From: an uncultured Cytophagales bacterium
GTDB taxonomy: Bacteria; Bacteroidota; Bacteroidia; Cytophagales; Thermonemataceae
NCBI GenBank assembly: GCA_938002655.1
Contig: CALLAC010000007.1
Location: forward strand, 1-64,000
Reading direction: 5' to 3'
Length of the DNA stretch: 64,000 nucleotides
Shown here: positions 53,340 through 62,886 of the stretch, one piece after another
How positions within the stretch are numbered: position 1 is the first letter of the stretch
Layout: every line of letters begins with the position of its first letter
Program-made: the position numbers and the translations under genes
The notes under the pieces: model-generated
Told to the model about the DNA's origin: nothing
Databases searched by the model: none
What the model saw: only the letters and a program-made list of their open reading frames with translations

Positions 53340-54205
53340 CTTTGTAAAACCTCTTCTGCTTTTTTATAAATTTTACGCTTTTTATAGTTGTACCAAAAAT
53401 GAGGAGCAGTTTTTTTCATTAGCGTGTCAATATAACGCATTCCAAACAAATTCCATGCTCCTTTTATTTTTACTCGTAAAGAGGGGTGTAAAGCACGCAA
53501 GCTCAATGCAAAGCCGCTTTCTAAATATTCCATATGGTGCCAGTAACCCGAAGGCATAAAAAGTGTATCGCCATGTTCTAAGATAATTTCGTAGCCTTGA
53601 GCTAATCTGGTAGCAGGGAAATCGTTGTAATTGAATTTCTCGTAATAATTTGTAAAATCTGCAAGGCTTAGTACTTCCCAAGGTTTGCGATAGAGTTTGT
53701 GCTGTTCGTTGAAGGGAAAAAGCAAAACACGCTTCCTTCCAACAAATTGTGTATGTAAAATATGTGAAAGGTCTATATCAAAGTGCATATGCGTAATAGA
53801 GCCGCCACCACCCACAAAAAGCATCGGATAGCCTTTTACAAAACCTTTCATTAGGTGTTCGGGAAACGTAAAATCTTGACTTAATTCAGGACAATGTTCT
53901 AAAATATTAAACAGAAAAATACGTAAAGCCAGATTACCTTTTTTTACTTCACGCAAATAATCACCAAAAAGCATATAACCATCAGCCTTATTGACAGGCG
54001 TGTAGGCATCACTTTTCATATTATTATACACACCTACTCGATGATGCCCTGCTTTTTCAATAAAATAATCCCAATTCCACTTTTGCAGAGCCGCCCAATC
54101 TGCCGATAGTTTCTTGATAACCAAAGGTTTTTCAGGAAAATAGTACTTCTCCTTAAACTTTTGGGGACTTATATTTTCAACAATATCAACTTGTTGTAAT
54201 TTCAT
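53336..54205 (-). CDS. Cupin-like/JmjC-domain protein
   Basis: The 289-residue protein is a predicted Fe(II)/2-oxoglutarate oxygenase of the cupin_8/JmjC type. The iron-binding triad is visible as H and D in ITHMHFDIDLSH (about 137-148) and H in MPSGYWHHMEY (about 218). YPMLFVGGGGS precedes the first histidine, and RKRVLLFPFNE supplies the oxoglutarate-binding lysine/arginine area. The N-terminal FPEKPLVIKKLSADW is also standard. Such proteins hydroxylate proteins or small molecules; the target is unknown. A promoter-like TAACTTTG lies upstream. Confidence 0.88.
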   Translation of the reverse strand: MKLQQVDIVENISPQKFKEKYYFPEKPLVIKKLSADWAALQKWNWDYFIEKAGHHRVGVYNNMKSDAYTPVNKADGYMLFGDYLREVKKGNLALRIFLFNILEHCPELSQDFTFPEHLMKGFVKGYPMLFVGGGGSITHMHFDIDLSHILHTQFVGRKRVLLFPFNEQHKLYRKPWEVLSLADFTNYYEKFNYNDFPATRLAQGYEIILEHGDTLFMPSGYWHHMEYLESGFALSLRALHPSLRVKIKGAWNLFGMRYIDTLMKKTAPHFWYNYKKRKIYKKAEEVLQS

Positions 54206-54252
54206 ATTTTGTGTGTTTTCAGTATGAAGAGAATGTTACTAAAAAATTCGCA

Positions 54253-54283
54253 CAAAGTTAGTAGTTTTTCTTTATAGTGCAAT
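54253..54283 (-). promoter_or_regulatory. Promoter of the JmjC/cupin gene
   Basis: On the minus strand TAACTTTG (54253-54260) with ATTG (54280-54283) 19 bases upstream. Confidence 0.5.
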
Positions 54284-54328
54284 AATCTGTCCTAATCACT
54301 AATTCATAAGGAAAACCACGTGAAAAAT

Positions 54329-54369
54329 GCTCAAACCTGATAGGTTTCAAAAACCTATCAGGTTTGAGC
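54329..54369. repeat. Perfect 19-bp inverted repeat with core AAACCTGATAGGTTT
   Basis: GCTCAAACCTGATAGGTTT (54329-54347), a three-base loop CAA and the exact inverse 54351-54369. The core differs by one base from the AAACCTCATAGGTTT units at 17.6 and 35-36 kb, and the arm-loop-arm layout is the same as at 35547-35579. It lies between divergent genes, so it terminates neither. Confidence 0.85.
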
Positions 54370-54587
54370 ACGAGTTAAGCGGTAATATCTTGAAAAAAGT
54401 TCAATACTTGTAAGTAAGTTTTTTTGATATTTCCTCATAATTTTTCAACTTGTAGGCGATGCCTTTTAAGCACAAATTGGCAAGGTTTGTATTTCAAACT
54501 TTAATGATAAATTTTACTTTTTTTTGCTTTGGCTTTATCGATTTGCAAGTAAATTAAAAAAATCATTACAGACACAAAAATTTCTAC

Positions 54588-54595
54588 TAATTTTG
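54588..54595 (+). promoter_or_regulatory. -7 promoter box of rfbA
   Basis: TAATTTTG is an exact -7 match about 110 bases before the ATG. There is no TTTG at the -33 position, so confidence is low. Confidence 0.35.
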
Positions 54596-54703
54596 GCAGA
54601 CACAAAACTTAAAAAGTATAACTAATCACTTTTAGTTTTATTAGTTTTTATCCGTATTTTCTACTTGTAACTTGTGTAAAATATTAAGTAGCAATTGTAC
54701 TTT

Positions 54704-55576
54704 ATGAAAGGTATTATTTTAGCAGGAGGTTCGGGGACGCGTCTGCATCCGCTTACGCTGGCAGTCAGTAAGCAGCTTATGCCTGTGTATGATAAGCCCA
54801 TGATTTATTACCCTCTTTCGGTGTTGTTGATGGCAAATATTCGTGAGCTACTGATTATTTCTACCCCTCATGATTTACCTCTTTTTCAGCGACTTTTAGG
54901 TGATGGCTCGCAAATTGGTTGTAGTTTCTCTTATGCAGTTCAGCAAGTGCCCAATGGCTTGGCTCAAGCTTTTGTAATAGGTGAAAAATTTATCGGAAAC
55001 GAAAAAGTGGCTCTTATCTTGGGAGATAACATTTTCTACGGAGCAGGACTTTCCAAAACTCTGCAAAATTGCAACAATCCCGAAGGTGGTATCGTATTTG
55101 CCTATCACGTACAAGACCCCGAAAGATATGGCGTAGTAGAGTTTGATGAAAATAAAAAGGTTATTTCCATTGAAGAAAAACCAAAACAACCTAAATCCAA
55201 TTTTGCTGTACCTGGACTATATTTTTATGATAATTCTGTGATTGAGATTGCTAAAAACCTTCAACCTTCTGCAAGAGGAGAATATGAAATTACCGATGTC
55301 AATAAGGAGTATTTGCGTAGAGGAAAACTCAAAGTAGAAATTCTCAATCGTGGTACGGCTTGGCTGGATACAGGAACATTTACATCGCTAATGCAAGCAG
55401 GGCAATTTGTGCAAGTAATAGAAGAGCGTCAGGGCTTGAAAATTGGCTGTATCGAAGAAATTGCTTACCGAATGGGTTTTATTGATGAAACCCAATTGCG
55501 TAAAATTGCCGAACCGCTTACCAAAAGTGGTTATGGGCAGTATTTATTGAATATTTTACAACAAAAACTTTTGTAA
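54704..55576 (+). CDS. rfbA: Glucose-1-phosphate thymidylyltransferase
   Basis: RfbA makes dTDP-glucose, first step of the dTDP-L-rhamnose pathway for surface polysaccharide. From the ATG at 54704 it has 290 residues and begins [20 protein letters not shown], with the nucleotide loop and catalytic arginine. [51 protein letters not shown], split at DENKKV, and [17 protein letters not shown] are all present. The rest of the rhamnose genes (rfbBCD) are not in the window, and the next gene is convergent. Confidence 0.96.
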   Translation: MKGIILAGGSGTRLHPLTLAVSKQLMPVYDKPMIYYPLSVLLMANIRELLIISTPHDLPLFQRLLGDGSQIGCSFSYAVQQVPNGLAQAFVIGEKFIGNEKVALILGDNIFYGAGLSKTLQNCNNPEGGIVFAYHVQDPERYGVVEFDENKKVISIEEKPKQPKSNFAVPGLYFYDNSVIEIAKNLQPSARGEYEITDVNKEYLRRGKLKVEILNRGTAWLDTGTFTSLMQAGQFVQVIEERQGLKIGCIEEIAYRMGFIDETQLRKIAEPLTKSGYGQYLLNILQQKLL

Positions 55577-55577
55577 A

Positions 55578-56885
55578 TCAGTAGCTTCCAAAGAGCCTAT
55601 TGCGGTGTGTATCTAATTTGAGTAGAATAAAAAGCATGAGCGTAAAGCTCCACAAAGAAGAGCCGCCGTAGCTCATAAAAGGTAGCGGTATGCCAATAGT
55701 AGGAAAAAGACCAACCGTCATAGAAAGGTTGAATGTAAAGTGTGCAAAAAAAATAGATGCTACACAATAACCATAAATGCGAGCAAAACGGCTTTTTTGC
55801 CTTTCGGCAATAATAACAATCCGAAAAAGCAGTATCATAAAAAGCAGTATCACCAGAAAGCTACCTACCCAGCCGAACTCTTCGCCAACGGTACAAAAAA
55901 TAAAATCGCTATGTTGTTCAGGCACAAAATCGTATTTAGTCTGTGTACCTTCCAAATAACCTTTCCCCCAAACCCCCCCTGAACCTATTGCAATTTTAGA
56001 TTGTTGTAAATTGTAATAAGCACCTGCTTTTTTATCCACAGCTTCTTCATCAAATAGTACTATTATACGTTCTTGATGATATTTTTTGAGTTTGGTAAAA
56101 ATCTTTGGAACAGAAATCACAAAAGCTATTGCTAAAACTAAACTCACTATCATTATTAGCCAGTCTCTACGCTCCATCTTACGCCTTGTAAGCAATAATA
56201 TGCCTACTATGAAAGAAAACACGAAGAACAGTCCAAAAGCCAAATATACAGGCTTGATGAGCAGGGATAGTACAAAAAGGATTACTGCTAAAACTTGTAA
56301 GCCAATTATCCAAAAAGGCATGCCTTCTCGATACAAAGCAAGTTCTAACAGTACGAATACCATTAGCGAGCCATAATCGCCTTGTTTGAGAATAAGTAAA
56401 GCAGGAACAATAAATATTACAACAATCCCTAACCAAACTTTTCTATCTGTCAGTTTTGAGCTTGGTGTTCCTAAAAACTTGGCTAAGGCTAATGAAACGC
56501 CTAATTTGGCAAATTCAGTAGGTTGCATACTAATAGGACCTATCTGTATCCAGTTTTGTTGCCCTTTGACAACCTTTCCGAACAGAACTACTGCAATCAG
56601 TAAAAGAACAGAAAGAAAATAAAAAATGTAGGCAAAACCTTCAAACAAGCGATAATCTAACAAGAAAACCAGAATAATCAGTCCAACTGCCGTCATTGCA
56701 AAAACAAATTGCTTACCTGCAAAAGTGTTAAAATCCCAAAAAGGCTTGGGGTTTTCTACATTGTAAGAAGCCGAATAAATACTCATTATGCCCCAAATTA
56801 CAAGGATTGCATACACTAAAACTGATAATACATCCAAATTATTTAGAGAGCTTCGGCTATTGCGGGTTGAGCTGATTATCATCAT
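55578..56885 (-). CDS. rodA: Rod shape-determining protein RodA (SEDS glycosyltransferase)
   Basis: RodA polymerises peptidoglycan glycan strands in the elongation complex with PBP2. From the ATG at 56885 it has 435 residues and about ten membrane helices. SEDS signatures are GQQNWIQIGPISMQPTEFAK, ILKQGDYGSLMVF with the catalytic Asp-like position, YNLQQSKIAIGSGGVWGKGY, split at AIGSGG, VPEQHSDFIFCTVGEEFG and the terminal PFMSYGGSSLWS. The open frame continues about 48 codons into the pbp2 3' end; the overlap of 29 bases with pbp2 implied by this start is normal for a coupled pair. Confidence 0.95.
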   Translation of the reverse strand: MMIISSTRNSRSSLNNLDVLSVLVYAILVIWGIMSIYSASYNVENPKPFWDFNTFAGKQFVFAMTAVGLIILVFLLDYRLFEGFAYIFYFLSVLLLIAVVLFGKVVKGQQNWIQIGPISMQPTEFAKLGVSLALAKFLGTPSSKLTDRKVWLGIVVIFIVPALLILKQGDYGSLMVFVLLELALYREGMPFWIIGLQVLAVILFVLSLLIKPVYLAFGLFFVFSFIVGILLLTRRKMERRDWLIMIVSLVLAIAFVISVPKIFTKLKKYHQERIIVLFDEEAVDKKAGAYYNLQQSKIAIGSGGVWGKGYLEGTQTKYDFVPEQHSDFIFCTVGEEFGWVGSFLVILLFMILLFRIVIIAERQKSRFARIYGYCVASIFFAHFTFNLSMTVGLFPTIGIPLPFMSYGGSSLWSFTLMLFILLKLDTHRNRLFGSY

Positions 56886-58824
56886 AAATATCCTCTTCTT
56901 GTTCTTTTTTGCGTAAAATGGCTTTGATGCTATCTTGCTTGCGTTTTTCGGCTTTACGAATACTATCCAAACGCAAAAGTTCCCTGCGATTGAAAATCTT
57001 ATCCAGAACCATTTTTTCAGTGGCTTCAATTTTCCCCACTTGCCAAGGTTGAATTTTAATGCGAGTAGTATCTTTGAGGTATTTTTGCATCATCAGCGAT
57101 GCAATGGTTGCCGCCCAAATTCCACCAAAGCCGGCATTTTCTACATAAACAGCAATCGCAATTTTAGGTTTATCGCAAGGGGCAAAAGCAATGAAAGTAG
57201 AATGATCTTCGCCGTGAGAGTTCTGCACGGTGCCTGTTTTGGCACAAATATCACCTGCATACAAATTTACAACTTGTGCCATGGGTCCAACGGTACCTGC
57301 CTTAAATGCTCCGTTCATTCCCTTGATGATAGGCTCAAAGTATTTTTCTTCAATGCCTACACTATGTTTTACTTGATATTGCGGTAAAGGCTTGCCCGAT
57401 TTGCCAATACTTTTGATAAGATGAGGTATGTAATAATAACCCTTATTGGCAATAATGCAAGCTAAATTTGCCATTTGTAACAAGGTTACGCCCATTTCGC
57501 CTTGTCCGATGCTCAAAGAGTAAATATTTGAAAAGTTCCAGTTATTTTTGTAGATTTTGTTGAAGCGTTCTACTTGTGGAACATTTCCCGAACCTTCATC
57601 GGCAATATCAACGCCCAACTTTCTGCCAAAACCAAATTTCAAGACTTGCTCTCGCCATTGTTTGTAGCCTTCTTGCAGAGCTTCAAAACTTTCACCTTTC
57701 TGATGTACAATTCGGCGAAAAGCCTGATAATAAAAGGGATTGCAAGAGTACTGAATGGAAGTTTGTGGGGTTGTCCAATAAGGGTGAGGGTGGCATTTCA
57801 CCAAAGACCAGTTGCAAGGCAAACGCAGCGTATCGTTCAGAACACCATTTTGTAAGCCGATAAGAGCCTGTACAGTTTTGAAAGTAGAACCAGGCGGATA
57901 CGCTGATTGTGTAGCCCTGTTGAACAAAAGTAAATCAGGATTACGACTAATAGAAGCATAATTTTTTTTAAATTCTGCTCCTACCAACAAGTTCGGATTG
58001 TAAGAGGGTGAAGTAATAAGCGTTAGTATCTCGCCTGTCTGAGGCTCAATGGCTACGATAGCCCCTGTTTTGTTTTGCATCAGCATTTCGCCGTATTTTT
58101 GCAGTTCAATATCTACGCTACTGATTAAATTTTCACCTGCAATAGCAGGTTTATCTAATTTGCCGTCTTGGTAGCTTCCTACTACTTGATTGAAGCGGTT
58201 TTTAAGTTGGTATTTTATTCCTTTCTCTCCTCGCAAATAATATTCGTAACTTGCTTCAATGCCACTTTTGCCAATATAGTCGCCAGGTCGATAGTATTGT
58301 GTGCTATCTTTTTTTAGCTCTTCGGGGCTGATTTCGGCAATATATCCCAAAGCATTTGCCATAGCATTGCTTGTATAAACCCTGACTGTACGCCGAGAAA
58401 CATAAAACCCAGGAAAATCGCTTAGTTTTTCTTGTACTTTGGCAAAATCTACTTTGGAAAGTTGAGAAAAAAATACTCCTTCGGGAGCTACTGCCCGAAT
58501 AGCTCTAATCTTTTCAATGAATTCTTGTTTGCTGATGCCAAAAAGTTTGCAAAATGCCATTGTATCGGGCAGGCGAGCCTCACGAGGTATGACCATTAAA
58601 TCATAGACAGGTTCGTTATAGACAATGAGCTTGCCATTACGGTCAAAAATAAGACCTCTATCGGGATAAACCGTTTGTTTCTGAATAGCATTAGCTTCGG
58701 CAGACTCTTGATACTTGTCTTCTATTACTTGCATTACAAACAATCTGATAAGCAAGGTAAGCCCTACAAAGCCAAAAATAGCATAAAAAACAAATCTTTT
58801 TTCTGAACCTCTTTCCCCTTCCAT
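56857..58824 (-). CDS. mrdA: Penicillin-binding protein 2 (transpeptidase of the elongasome)
   Basis: PBP2 cross-links peptidoglycan made by RodA. The 655-residue protein has one N-terminal membrane anchor (about 12-30), a pedestal (PDRGLIFDRNGKLIVYNEPV) and the transpeptidase domain. The active-site motifs are STFK (about 313), SCN in QYSCNPFYY, and KTGT (about 528). The C-terminus has an about 45-residue charged tail (KAEKRKQDSIKAILRKKEQEE) beyond the domain. mreD ends at its first base (one-base overlap) and rodA starts inside its end, so the three genes form a tight unit. Confidence 0.95.
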   Translation of the reverse strand: MEGERGSEKRFVFYAIFGFVGLTLLIRLFVMQVIEDKYQESAEANAIQKQTVYPDRGLIFDRNGKLIVYNEPVYDLMVIPREARLPDTMAFCKLFGISKQEFIEKIRAIRAVAPEGVFFSQLSKVDFAKVQEKLSDFPGFYVSRRTVRVYTSNAMANALGYIAEISPEELKKDSTQYYRPGDYIGKSGIEASYEYYLRGEKGIKYQLKNRFNQVVGSYQDGKLDKPAIAGENLISSVDIELQKYGEMLMQNKTGAIVAIEPQTGEILTLITSPSYNPNLLVGAEFKKNYASISRNPDLLLFNRATQSAYPPGSTFKTVQALIGLQNGVLNDTLRLPCNWSLVKCHPHPYWTTPQTSIQYSCNPFYYQAFRRIVHQKGESFEALQEGYKQWREQVLKFGFGRKLGVDIADEGSGNVPQVERFNKIYKNNWNFSNIYSLSIGQGEMGVTLLQMANLACIIANKGYYYIPHLIKSIGKSGKPLPQYQVKHSVGIEEKYFEPIIKGMNGAFKAGTVGPMAQVVNLYAGDICAKTGTVQNSHGEDHSTFIAFAPCDKPKIAIAVYVENAGFGGIWAATIASLMMQKYLKDTTRIKIQPWQVGKIEATEKMVLDKIFNRRELLRLDSIRKAEKRKQDSIKAILRKKEQEEDIYDDNQLNPQ

Positions 58825-59342
58825 TATCGTTTGTTTGAAAAAAATAAATACTGTACCAAAAGTACAGAAATTAGTGTAAAAATAGAGCTAAAAAAAGTTT
58901 TTTGCAAAGTAAGCCACAAGAGCTTGCTTGTCCATGCTTCCAAAGCAAATACAGTAAAATGATGAAACAGAATGAGCAAACTTGCGTACAATACAAAATT
59001 TAGAAAATCTATTTCTCGGATAGAAATTTCTCGGATTTCTTCTGCCTCTACGCGTATGCGTGCCGCAAGCAGACTTATCAGGTAGGGCCTTAGGAAAGCC
59101 AAAAATACACAAGCAGATGCATGTACGCCCGGAGAGTATTCAAACAAATCTATGAGTAAGCCCATTGCAAATGCTATCAGTAAAGACTGACTTTTAGGAA
59201 CAGAAGGAGCAAGCGTGAGCAAATAGCCTACATATACATAATTGAAAGCCAAGCTCCCCAAGTACATTTTGCGTGCTACAAAAACGTGAAACAAAAAATA
59301 AGCTACAAAAGCTACAATAGAATTGATGAGACTTCTATTCAT
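58824..59342 (-). CDS. mreD: Rod shape-determining protein MreD
   Basis: The 172-residue protein has five hydrophobic segments (about 5-25, 28-50, 55-75, 105-130 and 140-165), as in MreD, a membrane part of the cell-elongation complex. The pattern GLLIDLFEYSPGVHASACVF is the most conserved MreD region. mreB and mreC, its usual upstream partners, are absent: mfd lies upstream with only 45 bases between, and pbp2 follows at once. Confidence 0.88.
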   Translation of the reverse strand: MNRSLINSIVAFVAYFLFHVFVARKMYLGSLAFNYVYVGYLLTLAPSVPKSQSLLIAFAMGLLIDLFEYSPGVHASACVFLAFLRPYLISLLAARIRVEAEEIREISIREIDFLNFVLYASLLILFHHFTVFALEAWTSKLLWLTLQKTFFSSIFTLISVLLVQYLFFSNKR

Positions 59343-59387
59343 TGAGATTTTGAAAAATGCTTTGCAAACTTACGTAAAAAAGCCTTT

Positions 59388-62300
59388 TCAACAAAGATTT
59401 TTGAGCAGTTCTATGGCTTCTTGTATAGTGTGTATGTTTTCGGCAACGAGTAGTTGTTTGTGGTTAATTTCTTTCAGGCGAAACGATTTAGGATTTTTTC
59501 GTAAATAATCAATCACTTTACCAAATCTATCAGATTGGTAATATTCTTGTTTTTCCACAGAAGGAAACTGCCCTTTGAGCATAGCCGATTTGAGCGAAAG
59601 TTTTTCAAAGCCAATTTTTTCGGCAAGCCAACGCAAGCGAACAGTTTGCATCAAATCTTGTACTTCTTTTGGAATTTTGCCGAAGCGGTCTTGCAGTTTT
59701 TGTGAAAATTTTTCCAGTTCAAACTCATTTTTTACGTTATCTAATTCGTTGTAGAGCGAAAGCCTTTCAGTAATATTTTGGACATAATCGTCAGGAATAT
59801 GCAAAGAAAGGTCTGTCTCAATGATACAATCGCTAAGTAATTTTTGGGTAGTAATTTCTTTGAAAAAAAGTTCTTTGAATTCACTTTCTTTGAGTTCTTG
59901 GATAGCTTCGTCCAAAATTTTATGGTAAGCTTCAAAACCTAAATCATTGATGAAGCCACTTTGTTCTGCTCCTAAGAGATTGCCTGCTCCTCTGATATCC
60001 AAATCTCGCATAGCTACTTTGAAGCCATCACCAAGCTCTGAAAACTCTTCGAGTGTTTTGAGACGTTTTTGAGCATCTTTACTCAAAGAAAGCATTGAAG
60101 GAACTACCAAGTAGCAGAAGGCTTTTTTGTTGGAACGTCCAACACGTCCTCGCATTTGGTGCAAATCTGAAAGCCCAAAGCTGTGAGCATTGTTGATAAT
60201 AATGGTATTGGCGTTGGGGATATCTAAACCCGATTCAATGATATTGGTAGAAAGTAAAACATCGTAGTCTCCTTCTACGAAGCGAAGCATTGTTTTTTCT
60301 AAAAGACTGCCCTCCATTTGTCCATGAGCAATACCTATTCGGGCATCAGGAACAAGTTTAAGCAACAAATTGCCAATACTTTCTATATCTTGCACCCGAT
60401 TATGTACAAAGAAAACTTGCCCACCTCTACGTATTTCGGCATGAATGGCATCGCGAATTATATCTTCTTTAAAAACGACTACTTGTGTACTTACAGGCTG
60501 GCGATTGGGTGGAGGCGTATTGATAACCGATAAATCTCTTGCTCCCATGAGCGAAAAATGCAAAGTTCGGGGAATGGGTGTAGCTGTAAGCGTGAGTGTA
60601 TCGATGTTGAAACGCTTTTCACGCAGTTTTTCTTTATCTTTTACGCCAAATTTTTGCTCTTCATCAATGATAAATAGCCCCAAATCTTTGAATTTTACAT
60701 CGTCGTTAAGAAGGCGATGCGTACCTATAAGAATATCCACTTTTCCGTTGGCAACTTCTTGCAAGATTTCCTTGATTTCTTTTGAACTTCGAAAACGATT
60801 GATATACTCCACACGGCAAGGAAAGCCAAGCAAACGTTCTGAAAAAGTACGGAAATGTTGCATTGCCAAAATTGTAGTAGGTACCAAAACAGCTACCTGT
60901 TTGCCGTTGCAAACTGCTTTGAAAGCGGCACGAATAGCGATTTCTGTTTTGCCAAAACCAACATCTCCGCAAACCAGCCTATCCATTGGGTTGGGGGCTT
61001 CCATATCGTTTTTCACTTCGGCAATAGCTCGAGCTTGGTCGGGGGTGTCTTCATAAATAAAGGAACTTTCCAGCTTTGCCTGCAAAAAATCATCTTTGCC
61101 AAAAGCAAAACCCTTTGAAACTTTACGTTTCGCATACAAATTGATAAGCTCTTTGGCAATATCCTTGACTTTCTTTTTAACTTTGGCTTTCTTATTTTCC
61201 CATTCAGGACTGCCAAGCTTGCTTAAACTAGGTTCCTTGCCCTCCGAAGCCGTATAACGTGAAATTTTATGTAAAGAATGAACATTAACGTATAGTATAT
61301 CATTATCACGATACACTATCCGAATAGCCTCCTGAATATTGCCATTTACTTCTTGCTTCACAAGTCCTGCAAAACGCCCAATCCCATAGTTGATATGTAC
61401 TACATAATCACCAGGTTTGAGTGTTTGCAGATCTCTTAAAGTCAGAGATTTAGATTTTGTAAAGTGTGTTTTGAGTTTATAGCGGTAGTAACGCTCAAAT
61501 ATTTGGTGGTCGGTAAAGCAAACTATACGATTATTTTCATCTATAAATCCTTCTCGCAGAGCGATAGGTAAGTTCTGAAATTTCAAGTTGGGTTTGATTT
61601 CCTCAAATATGCTTCTTAAACGTTCTGTTTGCTTGATATTATCCGAAGCAATAATATTGGTGAAGCCCTTGAACTGATATTTTTCGAGTGTATCAGCAAG
61701 TAGCTGAAAATCTTTATTAAAAGAAGGCTGAATTTGGGTTTTGTATTCAAGCGATTGGGCATTGGAGAAATAAAAATTTCTACCAAATTCTACACAAGTG
61801 AAATTTTGCAGTTTTTCTAAAAAACTACTTTGAGTTTCAAAAAGAACTTCGGGGCTGGCAATTACTTGGGTTTGATGTGTGCTATTCAGGATATATTCAA
61901 AATTCGCTTGCACTTTTTGAAAGCATTTTTCGATTACTTCCAAACAAAGTACTACATTTTTGAGCCAAACAATCGTATTTTCAGCAGATATAAACTCCAA
62001 AAAACTTTCTCGCGTAGTATGCATGAGTTTGGTTTGAGTGTTGGGCACTATGATAAACTGCTCACAATTTTGTTCAGAAAGTTGGGTTTCAGGATTAAAA
62101 AAGCGTATACTTTCGATGGTTTCGCCCAAAAGTTCTATACGGTAAGGTAGTTCGCTTGCAAATGAAAATACATCTATAATGCCTCCACGAATAGCAAACT
62201 GCCCTGCTTCGTATACGAAATCGGTTTTTTCAAAGTCATAATCAATCAGAATTTTACTCAAAAGGTCCAAATCTAGTGTATCACCTATTTTAGCAGAAAA

Positions 62301-62771
62301 TGTGTGTTCTAAAAGTATTTTACGGCTGATAACCTTTTCGGAAAGAGCTTCAGGGTACGTAACTACTAAAATTCCTTTCTCGGAGATACTATTTTGGGGG
62401 CGTAAAGGAGAATTTTCTTTGCTTTGCTGAGAAAAAACATTCAGCACCTCAGAGCGATCCAATACGTTGGCATTTTCTACTTCCTCATAATGATAAGGTT
62501 TTTTGTAAGAAGTGGGAAAAAAAAGTACATCTTGCTGGCTATTCAAAAGGTTTTGTAGGTCGTTGAGAAAATAAGAGGCTTCCTCTCTATCTTGTAGAAT
62601 GAATATATGGTTTTGTTGAGGTTCGCTCAACGCACACACTACCGCCCAAATAGCATCGATACTACCCTGCAACCCTCTGATTTGCAGACGCTTGTGTTTT
62701 TTCAAGTAGTGAATAAAGGTCTGAAAAAGAGGCTCATTCCGATAAAGTTGTAGAAAATCAGAAGTTTTCAT
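59388..62771 (-). CDS. mfd: Transcription-repair coupling factor
   Basis: Mfd removes stalled RNA polymerase at DNA damage and recruits UvrA. The 1127-residue protein has the UvrB-homology N-terminal part (GLQGSIDAIWAVVCALS, FFPTSYKKPYHYEEVEN), the RNA-polymerase-interacting CarD-like domain (KPGDYVVHINYGIGRFAGLV), and the RecG-like translocase with Walker A GDVGFGKTE (about 599), DEEQ in FIIDEEQKFGV and TRG-motif region GRVGRSNKKAFCYL. The C-terminal TRCF domain (ITERLSLYNELDN) is present. It is complete and heads the mfd-mreD-pbp2-rodA run. Confidence 0.97.
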   Translation of the reverse strand: MKTSDFLQLYRNEPLFQTFIHYLKKHKRLQIRGLQGSIDAIWAVVCALSEPQQNHIFILQDREEASYFLNDLQNLLNSQQDVLFFPTSYKKPYHYEEVENANVLDRSEVLNVFSQQSKENSPLRPQNSISEKGILVVTYPEALSEKVISRKILLEHTFSAKIGDTLDLDLLSKILIDYDFEKTDFVYEAGQFAIRGGIIDVFSFASELPYRIELLGETIESIRFFNPETQLSEQNCEQFIIVPNTQTKLMHTTRESFLEFISAENTIVWLKNVVLCLEVIEKCFQKVQANFEYILNSTHQTQVIASPEVLFETQSSFLEKLQNFTCVEFGRNFYFSNAQSLEYKTQIQPSFNKDFQLLADTLEKYQFKGFTNIIASDNIKQTERLRSIFEEIKPNLKFQNLPIALREGFIDENNRIVCFTDHQIFERYYRYKLKTHFTKSKSLTLRDLQTLKPGDYVVHINYGIGRFAGLVKQEVNGNIQEAIRIVYRDNDILYVNVHSLHKISRYTASEGKEPSLSKLGSPEWENKKAKVKKKVKDIAKELINLYAKRKVSKGFAFGKDDFLQAKLESSFIYEDTPDQARAIAEVKNDMEAPNPMDRLVCGDVGFGKTEIAIRAAFKAVCNGKQVAVLVPTTILAMQHFRTFSERLLGFPCRVEYINRFRSSKEIKEILQEVANGKVDILIGTHRLLNDDVKFKDLGLFIIDEEQKFGVKDKEKLREKRFNIDTLTLTATPIPRTLHFSLMGARDLSVINTPPPNRQPVSTQVVVFKEDIIRDAIHAEIRRGGQVFFVHNRVQDIESIGNLLLKLVPDARIGIAHGQMEGSLLEKTMLRFVEGDYDVLLSTNIIESGLDIPNANTIIINNAHSFGLSDLHQMRGRVGRSNKKAFCYLVVPSMLSLSKDAQKRLKTLEEFSELGDGFKVAMRDLDIRGAGNLLGAEQSGFINDLGFEAYHKILDEAIQELKESEFKELFFKEITTQKLLSDCIIETDLSLHIPDDYVQNITERLSLYNELDNVKNEFELEKFSQKLQDRFGKIPKEVQDLMQTVRLRWLAEKIGFEKLSLKSAMLKGQFPSVEKQEYYQSDRFGKVIDYLRKNPKSFRLKEINHKQLLVAENIHTIQEAIELLKNLC

Positions 62772-62785
62772 CAGAAAAATTTTTG

Positions 62786-62818
62786 CAAATATAAAGATAA
62801 AACAAACGAAAAAACAAT
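62786..62818 (-). promoter_or_regulatory. Promoter of mfd
   Basis: On the minus strand TATATTTG (62786-62793) matches the -7 box and ATTG (62815-62818) lies 21 bases upstream. Confidence 0.45.
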
Positions 62819-62826
62819 TCGGTTTT

Positions 62827-62858
62827 ATTGCTTTGTTGCAGGAAAATTTCTAATTTTG
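62827..62858 (+). promoter_or_regulatory. Promoter of the DksA-like gene
   Basis: TAATTTTG (62851-62858) is an exact -7 box; ATTG (62827-62830) is 20 bases upstream. The mfd and DksA-like promoters overlap back to back. Confidence 0.5.
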
Positions 62859-62886
62859 CACAAAATTTCTAAGCCCCCTTTCTTTT

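Larger units (their letters stand above)
54206..54703. other. Divergent intergenic region with palindromic repeat
   Basis: This 498-base region separates the divergent JmjC and rfbA genes. It holds the JmjC promoter (54253-54283), a perfect 19-bp inverted repeat (54329-54369) and an rfbA promoter box (54588-54595). The rest is AT-rich with no open frame or motif that I can support. Confidence 0.7.

Noticed and set aside
59388-62771. Antisense frame of about 200 codons within mfd
   Set aside because: Serine- and leucine-rich shadow translation of the conserved mfd helicase region; no independent evidence.
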